Assembly (NCBI GenBank): GCA_003993805.1
Contig: RSEF01000001.1
Coordinates: 94,701,814-94,765,813 of the forward strand
From: Himantopus leucocephalus
Taxonomy: Eukaryota > Chordata > Aves > Charadriiformes > Recurvirostridae
DNA: 64,000 bases
Reading direction: 5' to 3'
Shown here: in pieces, positions 23,101 through 36,900 of the stretch
Layout: the number at the start of each line of letters is the position of its first letter
Numbering within the stretch: position 1 is the first letter of the stretch
Translations under genes and position numbers: made by a program
The notes under the pieces: model-generated
The model's database searches: none
Told to the model about the DNA's origin: nothing
What the model saw: only the letters and a program-made list of their open reading frames with translations

Positions 23101-25900
23101 GAAAGAGGAAGAAGACCCTCACAGGACCCCTAATAAACTCTGATATTTTGCAGCCGATAGTTAAATTGCAGGAGAATGAAGGAAGGAAATAAAGAGAGAA
23201 TTTCCTGGGCTGCATGAGAAGCACCATACTAGTATTAATTGTCTGACTTCCCTATTGTACATTCTGAGAGCAGAATGAAGTATATTTCTTCACAGACATG
23301 AAAATGAGGTCTGAAGATACTCGTTGACAGCTGTTTCTGTGTTTGCAGAATAGGTGCTTCAAGACATACTGCTCCCCAAGCAGCACTTTCTTCCGTGGAC
23401 TCCTGTTGTCAGCTCTGGGCGTACCTACTGGCTAAGGATTACTTCTTGGTTCTTTTGTAAGAAAAATCTGGTGTTGATTCAGTTTTCCTTACTGGGATGA
23501 GCAAAAATTAAGAGATGGCAGAGCCCACTGTTTTCCAGCTTGCAATGAAGGAAGAAGAAAAGTAGATATGGGGCAGGGCTCCAATCTGGTTGGAGCACAG
23601 AGTGAAGTTTTGTTATTCTCAGGATCTGTCCATACGCAGGAGATACTTACCTTTCTGCAAAATGGGCATACGTGGTGGGAGCAGCCCAATAAACAGCCCA
23701 CTGTTTCATAAGGAAATCTCCAGTTTATATCAGAGGTATAGTGAGAGATTAATAGGGCAGAAGAGAGGACAGGGTTCTCTCTTCCTTCTGATGCTCCTCC
23801 TTTTGCAAAGACATGTAGCATGGGGAACTGACACACATAAGGATGTTCTCGCAGCATGGCTTTGAAGCAGGCTGCATGGGTACCACAACCCCAGGTTGTG
23901 CAGCGAGAGTAGTTGGAAACTCATGTGGCAAGACCCCATAGCTGAGAGGTGTGTAGGGACTGTTTTCACACAGACTCACCAAGTACCATGGAGACACCGG
24001 GGCTTTCATCTGGAGCAAACAGCGAAGGATGTGGTTAGAGGCTCATCTCATTTTTGAAGCAGTCAGCACAAGTGTTGTCTACAGCGCTAAGTAAAAGCTG
24101 GTCAGGGACTGATTCCTGGGTCTGGTGTTAAGTGGCACAGACTGACCTGTACCTGTATGGCATAGGATTAATTCCCTCTATGTCATACTTCCCTTGAAGT
24201 GCGCCAAAGCAAAGCTAGAGACTGAACCAGCACCTGAGCCACGGACAGAGGTTAAGTGCTTGAGTTTGCTTATTGTACAGTGTAGGGGTACCCACAGGGT
24301 CCCTCCCATCTCTCTCTCCACCAGCTGAAGAGCTCCCTGATATTCTTGACACCTGCCAGGATTCATCCTCATGGCAGCATGGGAAATCCCTCCCCATGCA
24401 CATGAAGATGAGGTATATAGAGTAGGAAGTCAGCAAGAAAAGTCCTTCCTTGTAGTCTGCAAAAAACTTTCTTTCTAAAAGAGTTTTCAAGACCTGGCAG
24501 TACAGAGCTGTCTAGAGGAAGATTTCTTAGGAAGCAGTTGTAGTGGAGATGGCTAAGAAGAGCATTAGCAAGCTCTCCGCTGGATCATCTGTACTACTAA
24601 GGAGCCTTTGCAGGATTCCAGGCATGCACATTGGTGCAGGGTAAGCAACAAAGGAAGCAGTACAGCCCATTTTAGAGGATGGGAAAGGAAGCACGGAAAA
24701 CATTTGTTAGAGACCATCTTCTGAGAAACAGAGGCAAAGCAAAGAAAGTCATAGCTAGAGGGACAGGAGAGAATCGGAATGGGTACCTCAGCTGCACTGA
24801 CACAGGACTGTGGTACTACTGTCCAGCAGGTAGACACATGGAACCTATGGGGACACGAGATCCAGGACATCAGCAGATCTACAGGTCACAAAAAGCTTGG
24901 TGTCTCCATCTTCACCACTGTCAGGTTTGTTCTCTGCATACCAAGAAGCCCTCCTGTCACAAACTGCTTCAAGCTCTGTATCTCAGGACTCTTCAAGAGG
25001 GCTAAACCAGAGATGTTGAGGTACACCGTTTCTGAGGCTACTGCTGCCAGAAGTTTTGGTAGTGAGGGAGCAATAGAGATGCCATCATCTTCTTCAGCTG
25101 TAGGCTCATCAGTACTAGACTTTGCGGAACCTTTCACACAGCAGACCCAGTGGCAGCCTCAGCAGAAACTCAGAAGAGGAACTTTCTCTCAAAAACAAAG
25201 GTGAGCTGCTAGGCCTGCCATTTGCAATTTCCAAACTATTGCTGCAGAGGAGCACTTAGGTGTTGCCAGCCTTGCGATAGCCAAAGGGATAGCTTGAGGG
25301 TGGCTCAAGGCACAGGGATGGCAACATGTGGTGACAAGGGAGCACAGACAGTCATCATCTCCCTGGGTATTGCCTGGTCTCTCTTGGAGCACCTGGAATC
25401 TTGTCAGCTGCTTCACTGAGATGCATACATTTGGTGGATTGCAATGGGGTGAGAGAAAAGCTGCTCCTCCAGGCAGTGGCTTAGGCCAATGGTATCTAGA
25501 ACATACGTGGGGACATGATGAAAAGAAGGCAGGTTGCCATCTTTGTTGCCTGTGCCAACCTGCAGCCTTATCAGAACCAATCTGAAGGAAATAGTAAGTG
25601 AAATCAGTTCAGGAATTGATGGAAAGGTCCAGTGCAATCACAGGGGCTGACAGGAGGACTGGTATGGCAATATTGCAGAGTTGCCAGTGGACAGTATGAA
25701 AGACAGATGCACATTGATTTCCTTGGAGGTCTTGTCCCCTGCTGCAATACAGCAAAAGGACGCTTTTCTCATATATCTGTGAAGGTTGCCAAAGCAGGTT
25801 AGGATACTACGTGTACTAAAGCATGCATATTTTCTTGCATGTAAAATGATGTTATGTTTTATGGAGCAGATCATCTTGAGTGTCATCACATGGCACGTAT
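20140..25900. other. Intergenic stretch without a supportable gene
   Basis: Many ORFs of 60-140 codons occur on both strands, e.g. minus 22374-22945 and 23489-23857 and plus 24679-25204. None shows a domain signature or a consistent set of phase-matched splice sites. A repeat copy lies at 21090-21410. Exons of an unrecognised gene cannot be excluded. Confidence 0.5.
21090..21410 (+). repeat. Unnamed interspersed repeat, copy 2
   Basis: Contains AGAGCTATATGGCAGCCAGA and CTTGATCTTGGACCTACC, matching copy 1 (16950-17290) and the reverse-complement copies at 29590-29880 and 41565-41935. Confidence 0.45.
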
Positions 25901-28900
25901 CATAGAATCATACAATAGTTTGGGTTGGAAGGGACCTTTAAAGGTGATCCAGTCCAACCTCCCCTGTAATGAGCAGGGACACCTTCAACTACATCAGGTT
26001 GCTCAGAGCCCCATCCAAGCTGACCTTGAATGTTTCCAGGGATGGGGCATCTACCACCTCTCTGGGAAACCTGTTCCAGTGTTTCACCATCCTTATTGTA
26101 TAAAATTTCTTCCTTATACCTAGTCTAAATCTTCCCTCTTTTAGTTTAAAGCCATTACCCCTTGTCCTTTCACAACAGGCCCTGCTAAAATGTTTGTCCC
26201 CTTCTTTCTTATAAGCCCCCTTTAAATACTGAAAGGCCACAATAAGGTCTCCCCAGAGCCTTCTATTCTCCAGGCTGAACAACCTCAACTGTCTCAGCCT
26301 GTCCTCATAAGAGAGGTGTTTCAGCCCTCTTATCATTTTTGTGGCCCTTGTCTGGGCCACAAATCTCCAACAGATCCATGTCCTTCCTGAGCTGAGGGCT
26401 CCAGGGCTGGACGCAGTACTACAGGTGGGGTCTCATGAGAGCAGAGTAGAGGGGAAGAATCACCTCCCTTGACCTGCTGGCCATGCTTCTTTTGATGCAG
26501 CCCAGGATACACTTGGCTTTCTGGGCTGTGAGCGCACATTGTCAGCTCATGTCCAGCTTTTCATCCACCAGTACCCCCAAGTCCTTCTCTGCAGGGCTGC
26601 TCTCAATACAGCCTGTATTGATACTGGGGATTTCCCCCACCCAGGTGCAGGACCTTGCACTTGGCCTTGTTGAACCTCACAAGGTTCACATGTGTCCACT
26701 GTCCAGGTCCCTCTGGATGGCGTTGTGTCCCTCAGGCATGTCAACTGCACCACTCAGCTTGGTATTGTCTGTAAGCTTGCTGAGGGTGCACTCCATTCCA
26801 CTGTCTAAGTCATTGATGAAGATATTGAACAGTACTGGTCGCAATACGGACTCCTGAGGGACACCACTTGTCACCAGTCTCCATCTGGACATTGAGAGGT
26901 TGACCGCTACCCTTTGGGTGCAACCATCCAGCCAATTCCTCATTCACTTAACAGTCCACCCATTCATCCATACCTCTCGAATTTAGAGAGACGGATGTTG
27001 TGGGGGACTGTGTCAAAGGCCTTACAGAAGTCCAGAGAGATGGCATCCATAGCTCTTCCCTTGTCCACTGATGTAGTCACTCCATCATAGAAGGCCTCAA
27101 GCTTGGTCAGGCAGGACTTGCCCTTGGTGAAGCCATGCTGGCTATCCTGAATCCCCTCCCTGTCCTCCATGTGCCTTAGCATAGCTTCTAGGAGGATCTG
27201 TTACATGATATTCCCAGGCACAGAGGTAAGGCTGAGAGGTCGATAGTTCCCAGTGTCCTCCTTTCTACCCTTTTTCAAAATGGGTGCAATGTTTCCCTTC
27301 TTCCAGTCCCTGGGGACTTTACTTCACTGCCATGACTTTTCAAATATCATGGAGAGTGGCTTGGCAACTACATCAGCCAGTTCCCTCAGGACTCTGGGAT
27401 GTGTCTTGTCAGGTCCCATAGACTTCTCTATGTTCAGGTTCCTCAGGTGATCATGAACCTGATCTTCTCTTACAGTCGGAGGGTCTTTTCTCCCCCAGTT
27501 CCTGCCTTGTGATCCATGCACTTGAGATGTGTGGGGAAAGAGTTCACCAGTGAAGACTAAGGCAAAAAAGTTGTTGCTTACCTCAGCTCACTTCTCGTCC
27601 ATTGTTACAAGTTTGTCAGTCTTGCTCATCGGGGGGCATGCTTTCTTTGACCTTCCTTTTCTAGCTGACATACCTGTAAAAGGCCTTATTATTCTTTGCA
27701 TCCCTTGCCAAGTTCAGCTCCAGTTGCGCCTTGGCCTTCCTGACCCCATCCCTACACAACCAGGCAGCGTCCCTATACTTTTTCCAGGATACCTGTCCCT
27801 GCTTCCACTGCCTGTGCATCTCTTTCTTGCTGTTTGGTTTGACCGGCAGGTCTCGATTCAGCCATGCCAGTATCTTGGCCTCCTTTCCTGATTTCTTACA
27901 CCTGGGGATCGAGAGCTCTTGCACTCTATGGAAAGCATCCTTAAAGATCTGCCAGCTCAGTTCTACTCTCTTGTCCCTGAGGGCAGTTTCCCAGGGGATC
28001 CTATTGACTAACTCCTTGAAGAGCTGGAAGTTTGCTTTCCTAAAATTCAGCGTCCTGACTTTACTCTTCACCTGGCCGATATCCCTCAGGACTGCAAACT
28101 CCACCGGTGCATGATCACTGCAAGTGCAGGCTGCTTCCAGTCTTGGTATCACGGATTAGCTCACTTGCGTTGGTGACAATCAGATCCAGTATTGCATTCC
28201 CTTTGGTGGGGCTGTCTACTACCTGGCTTAAGAAGTTATCTTAGATGCACTCCAGGAGTCTCCTGGATTGACTGCAGCTTGCCATGCTACTTTTCCAGCA
28301 GATGTTGGGATGGTTGAAGTCCCCCAGCAGGATGAGAGCCTGTGAGCATGATGCCTCCTGTAGCTGGAGTAAGAAGGCTTTGTCAATAGGCTCCCCTTGA
28401 TCGGGTGACCTGTAGTAGACACCAATGACAAGGTTCCCTTTGTTGCCTTGGTCTCTAATTCTTGCCCATGGGCTTTCATCCTGTTCATGGCAATTCTTCA
28501 GAGACGCCTTTTCACACTCTATCCTTTCCTTGCTGTAGAGGACAATGCCTCCACCTTCCTTCCTCGCCTGTCCCTTCTGAACAGCCCGTAGCCATCGATA
28601 CCTGCACTCCAGTCATGGGATTTGTCCCACCAGGTTTCAGTAATGGCAACTAGGTTATAGATTTCTAACAGCACAGTGGCTTCCAACTCCTTTTGTTTGT
28701 TGCCCATGCTGCGAGCATTTGTGTAGAGGCACTTCAGCTGTGCTGTCAGCTGTGTCACCTTAGAGCAACATCTCTTAATTCCTTTGGTGTATTTCACTGG
28801 CATACCCCTCTTGTATCCTATTAGCTCAGGAGCCCCTGTCTCATCTCCATAAGACTTCAACTGTTCTGCAGTGTAGCCAGCACGTCTCAGAGCAACAGAC

Positions 28901-29154
28901 TGCAGGCCCTTGCTAGCACCCCATCCTTCTAACCGTTGCCTGTTGTCCCATAGCTTGTCATGGACAAGCCTGATATTGCCCCTCTCCCCCTTCAAGTCTA
29001 GTTTAAAGCTTTATCAATGAGCTCTGCTAGCTTGAGAGCGAAGACACTCTTGCCCCTTTCAGAAGGCGAACCCCATCTGATGCCAGCAAGCCTGGCACCA
29101 TGTAGCCCATCCCATTATCAAAAACCCCAAAACTGTGGCGGTGACACGAGCCAC
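25901..29154 (-). mobile_element. Long CR1 LINE, antisense, ORF2 frameshifted
   Basis: The 3' tail CATAGAATCATACAATAG starts at 25901 and the element continues about 3.25 kb, most of ORF2. Minus-strand pieces in order: an ORF1/ORF2 junction-like region; endonuclease (28995-28228) with LKCLYTNARSMGNKQKELEA and LVAITETWWDKSHDWS; CSDHAPVEF and the linker (28152-27661); RT N-terminus (27521-27324); RT core (27182-26964) with [14 protein letters not shown] and [32 protein letters not shown] (26943-26686); the C-terminal end (26360-25989). Frameshifts and stops separate these, so the copy is dead. Chicken-type full-length CR1 is about 4.5 kb, so the 5' end is missing. Confidence 0.95.
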
Positions 29155-29460
29155 GTACAGGGCAACCAGGTGGTCAGGCCCAGTCAGCATGGATTTATGA
29201 AAGGCAAGTCCTGCTTGACTGACCTGATCTCTTCTATGGCGAGATGACCCACTTAGTGCATGAGGGAAAGGCTGTGGATGTTGTCTGCCTAGAATGTATT
29301 AAAGCCTTTGACACTGTCTCCCACAATATTCTCCTGGAAAAACTGGCTGCCCATGGCTTGGGCGAGTGTACTCTTCACTGTGTAAAAAAATGGCTGGATG
29401 GCTGGGCCCAAAGAGTTGTGGTGATTGGAGTTAAATCCAGTTGGCGGCCAGTCACAAGTG
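29155..29460 (+). mobile_element. CR1 RT fragment, sense, cut by the assembly gap
   Basis: Plus-strand frames read PSQHGFMKGKSCLTDL, then VHEGKAVDVVCLECIKAFDT, VSHNILLEKLAAHGLGE and WLDGWAQRVVVIGVKSSWRP before the Ns. This is the same RT region as in the adjacent minus-strand CR1 but inverted, so the two form a head-to-head pair. Confidence 0.92.
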
Positions 29461-29560
29461 NNNNNNNNNNNNNNNNNNNNNNNNNNNNNNNNNNNNNNNN
29501 NNNNNNNNNNNNNNNNNNNNNNNNNNNNNNNNNNNNNNNNNNNNNNNNNNNNNNNNNNNN
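29461..29560. other. Assembly gap (100 N)
   Basis: Exactly 100 Ns, the usual placeholder for a gap of unknown size. It follows a CR1 RT fragment, so the gap probably hides more repeat. Confidence 0.98.
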
Positions 29561-29589
29561 TTACTGAACAAAATTGGTCCTGTTTTACC

Positions 29590-29880
29590 TTAAACCAGGA
29601 CAAGCAGGTAAGCTCTGTGATGGTAACTAAGGTCAGCCAGCAGTCCAGTGATTGCCAGACGAGTCTGTAGTGATAAGACATGTCCAAGATCAAGCCAGGA
29701 ACTCAAGTCCGCAGGTCAGGATCAGCATTCGATCAGCATCCAGGTCAGCTAAGCATATGTAGAGACACAGGCATGGCTGCAGCATAGCTCAGGTAGAGAC
29801 CGAGTGTGAGCACCCAGCTTAGAAGCAGCTCCTGAAAGTAGGGGCGGGGGGGGCAAGCCCCACTGAGGCTTCTTACAGAA
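29590..29880 (-). repeat. Unnamed interspersed repeat, copy 3
   Basis: Contains ACAGGCATGGCTGCAGCATA followed by GCTCAGGTAGAGACC, also present with small changes at 41706-41745. The upstream GACATGTCCAAGATCAAGCC matches copies 1 and 2 in reverse complement. It ends in a G-rich tract near 29840-29852. Confidence 0.55.
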
Positions 29881-31599
29881 ATTTGATTTGAGGTCAGCCA
29901 GCTGCACTGTGAAAGTTCACTCTGAAGCTAGGCACCCAAAACCCCAGAAGCAGTGGAGAAGGAATGCACTCAAAGCCCTGAGCATATGCACTATTGCAGT
30001 ATCTGGGAGATTTATCAATGAGTCCATCCCAGTACCATCTTTCTACCACCTGGTGGTAAAATGAATAATATCAGTGCTATTTGACACAAGTAAATTCCAA
30101 GTGTTAGACCAAGAAAGCAGTTTGTTTAAAAAGAATTAACTACCACAGTAGATGGGTAGTTAAGTACATAAAGTAGTTCAGTAAACGTATAGAGAGTAAG
30201 TATACAGCGTACAGTATTCTCAGCTGTTTTAACAGAAGCATAGCCAGTAGATTAAGGGAAATGATTCTCTCCCTCAGCACTTTTTAAAGACAGTATCTGG
30301 AACACTGCACCCAATATTCAGGGGTAATTTTATTTTTCTAGTGACTGGAGACTATTAAATCTGTAGATAACACCAGGCTTGGACTGGCTACAAAGTTTTT
30401 GGAAGACAGATTCAGAATTCAAAATCATCTTGACAAACCGGGGGTGCAGACTGAAAAAATACGGGCAAATACTTATAGATGTGAATAAACGTGCATAAAT
30501 ACTGGATGGGAAGAAGCTGTCAGTCAGCAGAACTGCAGAGATGGAGCTGGTGGGTAAAGCAACAGTTGTGAAGACAATTGTAATAAAGACAAATGGCATG
30601 CTGGAATATACAAAGAGCAACTTTTGTTTGTTGTACAAATTAAGGCATTGCACTGTTCTATGTAGCTCTACTAAGGTTGTGTTGTAGAACTGCAAAAAAT
30701 TTAAAAAAATATAAAAATTGAAAGCCCCAGCCTTGTTTAGTTTAGAGAGAAGAAATCTGCAAAAGGGCTTACATATGCAAAAAATAACTTTGAAGATACA
30801 GGAATAATCTTTCCTCCATGTACGTTATAGGGAGGGCAAGGAGTGGCAGGCGTCATAATTATAAAGTCAGATCCTTTCTATTATTAGAGTGTTAAAATTT
30901 TGAGAAAAAAAAAGGTAACATATATTCTTATTGCAAACTTTTTAGAGGGGTTTGAGCAAGAAGTTGCAGGAATGTCACAGGGAAAGTTGATCCTGCCTTT
31001 GCAAAGAGAAGGGAATGAAAGCATAGCTTACTCATTTAACTTCATAGAAGTCTACTAAAAATGCATTTGTTTCCATTTCATCAGTCTGGGAGAAAATCTT
31101 TCCCTGCTAGTTAGGCAGTTCAGTTTGTCTTTTGTCTTTTGTACTTAATAATACCTCATACTCACAATGGAAATTATTAAGTAAATTTCAAAATATGCCA
31201 CATTGCTGGGCAGATACAAACAACTTTTTTTACAGACGCACTGATAAGTTGGCAGATGACTCAAAGCTACATATCAGGATCAAAGATAGGAGTGGAACTT
31301 GAAATCTCCAGAATCCTGAGGTTAGGCCTTAACTACTGAAACAAAGTGTAATAGCTAGAGAAACCAAAAGGATGAAAAGGGTAAGAAGAGAAGACATAAA
31401 ATGAAAACTTGGTGGAAATACAGAGCAAGAAAATTGAGAGTTCTGCTCAGGAGAGATGAGGTCATTTTTCATTTTTGAAAAAATACATCAGTCCTCTTTG
31501 CATTTCACAAGCATTATTTATGATAGTGCAAAGTATATGAAGATCTTCAGTATCAAGTACTATCTAAAACACAAATGGGGACAGTAAATTTGGGGACTG

Positions 31600-31884
31600 A
31601 ACAGAAAAGAAGAATTTTGAGGAGGGGTAATGGTTTTAAACTGAAAGAGGGCAGCTTTAGATTAAATATTAAGAAGAAAGTCTTTACTCTGAAGGTGGTG
31701 AGACACGGGAACAGGTTGCCCAGAGAAGTTGTGGATGCCCCATCCCCAGAAGTGTTCAAGGCCAGGCTGGATGGGGCCTTGAGCAACCTGGTCTAGTGTA
31801 AGGTGTACCTGCCCAGGGCAGGGGGGTTGGGACTAGATGATCTTTAAGGTCCCTTCCAACCCAAACCATTTTATGATTCTATGA
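31600..31884 (+). mobile_element. CR1 3' end, sense
   Basis: It encodes NGFKLKEGSFRLNIKKKVF, then RHGNRLPREVVDAPSPEVFK and ARLDGALSNLV, followed by the 3' UTR block GGTCCCTTCCAACCCAAACC and TTATGATTCTATG. This is the CR1 ORF2 C-terminus and tail. Confidence 0.95.
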
Positions 31885-33774
31885 ATTTTATGACTGATGA
31901 AACTCCAATATCTGGTCCAGAGCTGTAACTAATGGTAAACAACACGGACATACTCTATCCAAAAAATATTGAAAAACAGTGTTCTTGCTGACACCTTCTA
32001 AAGCATTGACAATGGCCATGGAATTCCTATAAATTCTAATTTAACTGTGAACACAATGCTTCCTCATAATTTCTTGTTGGGGCATTACAGTTAAAATACG
32101 TATGTTGAGACACAAGTCTCTGAGTTTTGGCAAGTGACTATTGCATTTTAACAGTCATCACTCAAGTGATTCTGCATCAGAAGAACTTAATCTACATCTG
32201 AAATATAATTGATTCTGTGTGTTAGCCCCATAATTTCTGAAATTCAAGGCCCATTTCAACTCACATATCAGCACCCATTGTTTAGGTCATAAGGCTTATT
32301 TCTATTTTATTATCACCAAGCACAGAACTTAGCCTGAGTTTGCCATAAGTAGGTATTAGTGAACAACTCCACATCTCAATTGGATCTGTGGGGCTAATCC
32401 AGTAGAACACAGGACATAGCTTTTGGATTATTAAATTCACCACTTTTGATTATATTGAATATGAAAGGGGATTTTTTTGTTCTACTGATTTATCAGAATT
32501 ATAACTGAATTTTAGAGCAAATATCCTTTTAAAGCAGCCTGTAATCAATTGTAAAAACCAAAGTAGGTAGCCAGTACTTTAAAGAACTATGGAAAATGGC
32601 TTTCTAGGATGTATTTTGGAAAGTGGTGCACTGTGAAGAAGCAAGAACAGAGTTGGTACACACTCAATTCTAAGCATCTGCTGGGCTCAGACATGTCATT
32701 TGCCTATTTCTTCATTTAGTTTCTCTGTCTATAGCTTGAACCACAATAATTTTTATTTTTATCTACGCATTTTCAGCTTTCTAAAAATTTTATGGGAGCA
32801 AGCATCTATTTTGTCCTTAGAGCAGTCACACACAGTCTGCTATTGAGGAGGCATGCTAAGTGTGTCTGCTTATTCAGGGATTATGCTTTTATTCTTTCTT
32901 GCCCTCCATTTTAAATAAAAGTTTCAGAAACCAGGGCTTGCGTTTCTCAATGGAAAACAATGCCTCATGGGTGTTTTGGGTGGGTTTCATAGTTAATGTC
33001 TGAATGTGTAAAAAGACATACAGCTAAAAAGAATCTTTTTTAATATAAATCTTTACCTTGTTGCATAGAAAAAAAAATCAAGTTCTCAGTAGTACAGTAA
33101 CTGCAACAAACTGCAAAATCATTAACAATAGCCTGAAGCGATACTACAATTAAGCCTATTTATTCTTAGAGATTGTGCCCAGCAAAGCAGTACAATGAGA
33201 TATTAAAGTAACATACGAAATAATACAAGACATTCATGTAGGGCAGGATTATACCCAGGGAAACTCAAGCAAATAAGGTGGGTGTTTTACAGTTTCAGCT
33301 TCAATGTCTTCTCCTGCCGTTCTTACTTTCAATTCTTTCCCCTTCTTCTGGCTTTCTTGCCTAATCTTCTCCACCCTCCTACCTTCATTCTCAGGACTTC
33401 CCTTCTCTAGTACCTGAAAGAACCCCTTTTCTTTCTGTCATCAAGGCTACCTTTCATGTCTACTTCCTGATTCACATGCTTTGCGTCCATTGTATCCACT
33501 TGACTTCCAGGTCTAGTATACTCTTCATTTTGGGTGGATTGGTGAATCTTCAGTTTGAAGGACCCACAGAAGTCAGGCTATCCTACCTTTTTCTTCATCA
33601 TCTTTAACAGATTCAACCAGGTAACTGAACTACCACACACTGAGCTAGTTAGCTGTTACAACCTTTGGTCTTTGCCCTTCTTCCTCCCTCCCTTGAACCT
33701 AAAGTCTTTTGACTGACATTAGTGGTTAGAAGTATCAGCGACTTTTCTGTCTTTTTTCCTGAATAAAGGTAATG

Positions 33775-33975
33775 AAAAAATGGCCCAGAGAAGCTGGAAG
33801 AACAGATTGCACAGGGAAGTTGTGGACGCCCCATCATTGGAAGTGCTTAAGGTCAGGCTGGACAGGGCTTTAAGCAATCTGATCTAGTGAAAAATGGCCC
33901 TGACGATGGCAGGGGAGTTGAACTAGGTGATCTTTAAAAGGACCCTTCCAACCCAAACCATTCTATGATTCTATG
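33775..33975 (+). mobile_element. CR1 3' end, sense
   Basis: Reads GGGAAGTTGTGGACGCCCCA, then GTCAGGCTGGACAGGGCTTT, CCCTTCCAACCCAAACCATT and CTATGATTCTATG. 5'-truncated copy of about 200 bp. Confidence 0.92.
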
Positions 33976-36900
33976 TACTTGATGAACTAAAAGTAGATGA
34001 GAGAGCAAATATTTGATGGAAAAAAAGGTAGTGAAAAGTTCGCATCTGCATATGTGACTAAGACTCTCTTATATTTTGCCCCAGAAGGGATCTCCCTATG
34101 TCACCCATGGGGCAGTTAGAACAGTCTGCTAGATGCCTGACTGACAGCTCCAATTCTGGGCTGTTTAAAATTAATTTATCCTGCTGTCAGTCCTCCCATC
34201 CACAACGGAAAACATTACGGCGCTCAGGTTATCCTGCCTCCAGTTTTCTGAACTTCTCTGGTGAAACAACGAGTTCTTGCAGTGTTACAGTGTTGTGATG
34301 TTTTCAAAACAAATTTGTGGTTTTGGTGGTTACCAAAACTATTACTAACATTTGGCAAACAGTCTTTCATATAAATGAGAATTCCTGCCATGTTGCTTTA
34401 ATCCACAAATCACACTGGTCACTGGTAGTACCATCAGTGACCATTTGAGGTAGAAAAGCTTGAGTTAGACAAGTTTATTTTTAAAACTAAGTACAGTCTC
34501 TTTGTAAGTGATAACCTTTCCACATGAATTTTCAAGATGGCCGGTGACATTAACATTGCTATATCATGTTTTTCTAATGCTCTTTTTTTTATTTAATTAC
34601 ATAAAGCTGGGAATTTTTTTGTGCAGTCTATGATATATATGTATTTTTGGAAGGTTAAAGCTGTAATATCAATCTATGAAGCAAAACTTCACCCTACCAA
34701 ACTGTTGCAGGGGAATTTACTATTCACACAGTGCAGAAGATCAAAGTACCCATTCAATTTCACTTCAGGACAGATATTAAGAAAATAATTTTCTGAACTC
34801 TGCCTAGATTCCCAACCATCTTGAATGTATAAGAAATGCTTGCAACAACTTCTGTCAAATACACATCAATTCACTTAATAATTCCACATTTCTTTGAATC
34901 ACACATCCATTTAAATCCAAGAGGTATCTAAAAGATAATTGCCGTTAAGCATTTTTATGTGTGACAGCTGGAAGGCACGTCCAACACTGTGTTCTTTTCA
35001 ATGTGCTGATCAGTGTTGCATTTGGAAAAGCTAATGCACTGTGTAGAGAAGAGAAAGAGTCTGTCACAGAGAAAAAAGCCAGAGGTCGTCTCACTAATTT
35101 GTCGACTCGAGAGCAGAGCTGTCATCTGTGCCTTAAAGATAAGAAGGGAATCAGTTGATAAGGATTATTTGTGACGTCTCCCCCTCACACACCTCCCAAC
35201 CCCTCTTCCTGCTTCTGTACTTAGAAAAAGTTTACAGGGAAACTTTTTGTCTTCACTTTAGGTAGTTGATAAAGGTGTCTTCAAAGAAACTTATGTGCTA
35301 GCAGGAAAAAAACCTGCCTGTGTACAGCACATACTCTTGCATACGTGAATACTTAATGTATTCAGCTCACAAGATCCCCAAAGCTCTACAGGCTGTATAC
35401 TCAATAAAGATGTCGGACTGTACACTGCCATCATGCAATCCCCTCCAAGGCAGACATTTTTCAAGGCTTAAATGCATATACAGACATTACACTGTTCTGT
35501 GGCACCCAACATGAAGATGACTTCCATATCCAATTGGTAGCGTGGAAAATGTAAGATATGCTTCCCTGGCTTATTGCTGACAGATGCAAATGTGCTCTGT
35601 CCTTACTCTGATAGATGCAAGAAACCCTTCTTGGAAAGGTACATAACTACAGTGTCTGAATTACTCAGTTTCAGCTAATGGTGACAGTCAAACAGATTTT
35701 TCTGAAGTATGGGTCATATAATTTTGGGTAAAATATTTCTTATGTACGGATAAGAAGATCATAAGCACAGAGCACAAGCACAGAGTGAGCATCTATGTGA
35801 AATAAATCCACACTGTCTTCAAAGAAAGACATTAATTTTGGAATAAATAAAAGTTTTAACAACTTGATCGCTCCATAATAGTTCAACTTCCCTACTGAGT
35901 TATTTAATAGACTCTGTTGTGGCAGAATGCTACTCAGGAGCATACTCTTCCAATGGAAACCAGCAGTAGCGTTTGTTGGATCCAGTATGTAATGTTATTA
36001 TGGTCTGTGATGACCTAGGAGAGGGAACATCACCTCCATGCCAGATCTTGCAAGGCAGCTTTCTCAGCATCACAGCACCACTGAAATATGTACTAATTCA
36101 AAGATCTATGCTCTTCACTGAGAAAGTGATGTGCATTTCATTTCCTGAAACATCCTATGCTCACTTGTAATGAGGTTGTCACCTAACTACTTTTTGTGAT
36201 GTGTCCTGATGAGTTTACAAGGTCTGGAAAAAATTGCCCATATATACACATTCAAAGCATTCTAGATAGTGTGTGTGAGACAACCCATATGGTGTGGCAG
36301 TATCGATGCAACATTTTCTCAAATTATGTAGTAAAATTACATTTAATCAAGAGGAGGGAGAGGACCTCTTTAAAATATATTGGCTCATGAAACAATGTTA
36401 ACTCTAATCATATCCCATCAGCATATTGACCAAAAGGCTTTTTTGGTCTTCTCAACTTTTATTTTAAAACTGAATACTTCAGCCAAGATTTTATTACTTG
36501 CTTTAATTTAAATCAGATTGTGTTTAAAATGATCATAGCCATTTTATAATCAAAAAGGCAATCAATTCCTTGCCCAAAGAAATTTTAAAGCCTCGATAGT
36601 GTTCATTGGAGAAAATAGAAGTAAAATTAACTTTGTTACTTAAAGCTTGGGAGCTGTTAGATGCTATAATTATGAAGATGGAAGAGTTCAGACACACAGA
36701 TAAGACAGATAAATCAATTGCATATTATCATGAACAGATTTGTCCATTCTTTTTACAAAGATAACGCCACTGTAAGATCGCTTATAGTTAAACCTAGTCA
36801 GGTCACTACACACATTTGCACACTGTTTCTCTGTCTATACTATCAGTGCAACTACTGAAAACTGTGAAAGAGTACTAGAACTGTAGCTGTTGTGAGAAAA

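Noticed and set aside
22374..25204. Cluster of 60-140-codon ORFs on both strands
   Set aside because: No family signatures, no consistent splice phases, and overlapping frames of similar length, as expected by chance.
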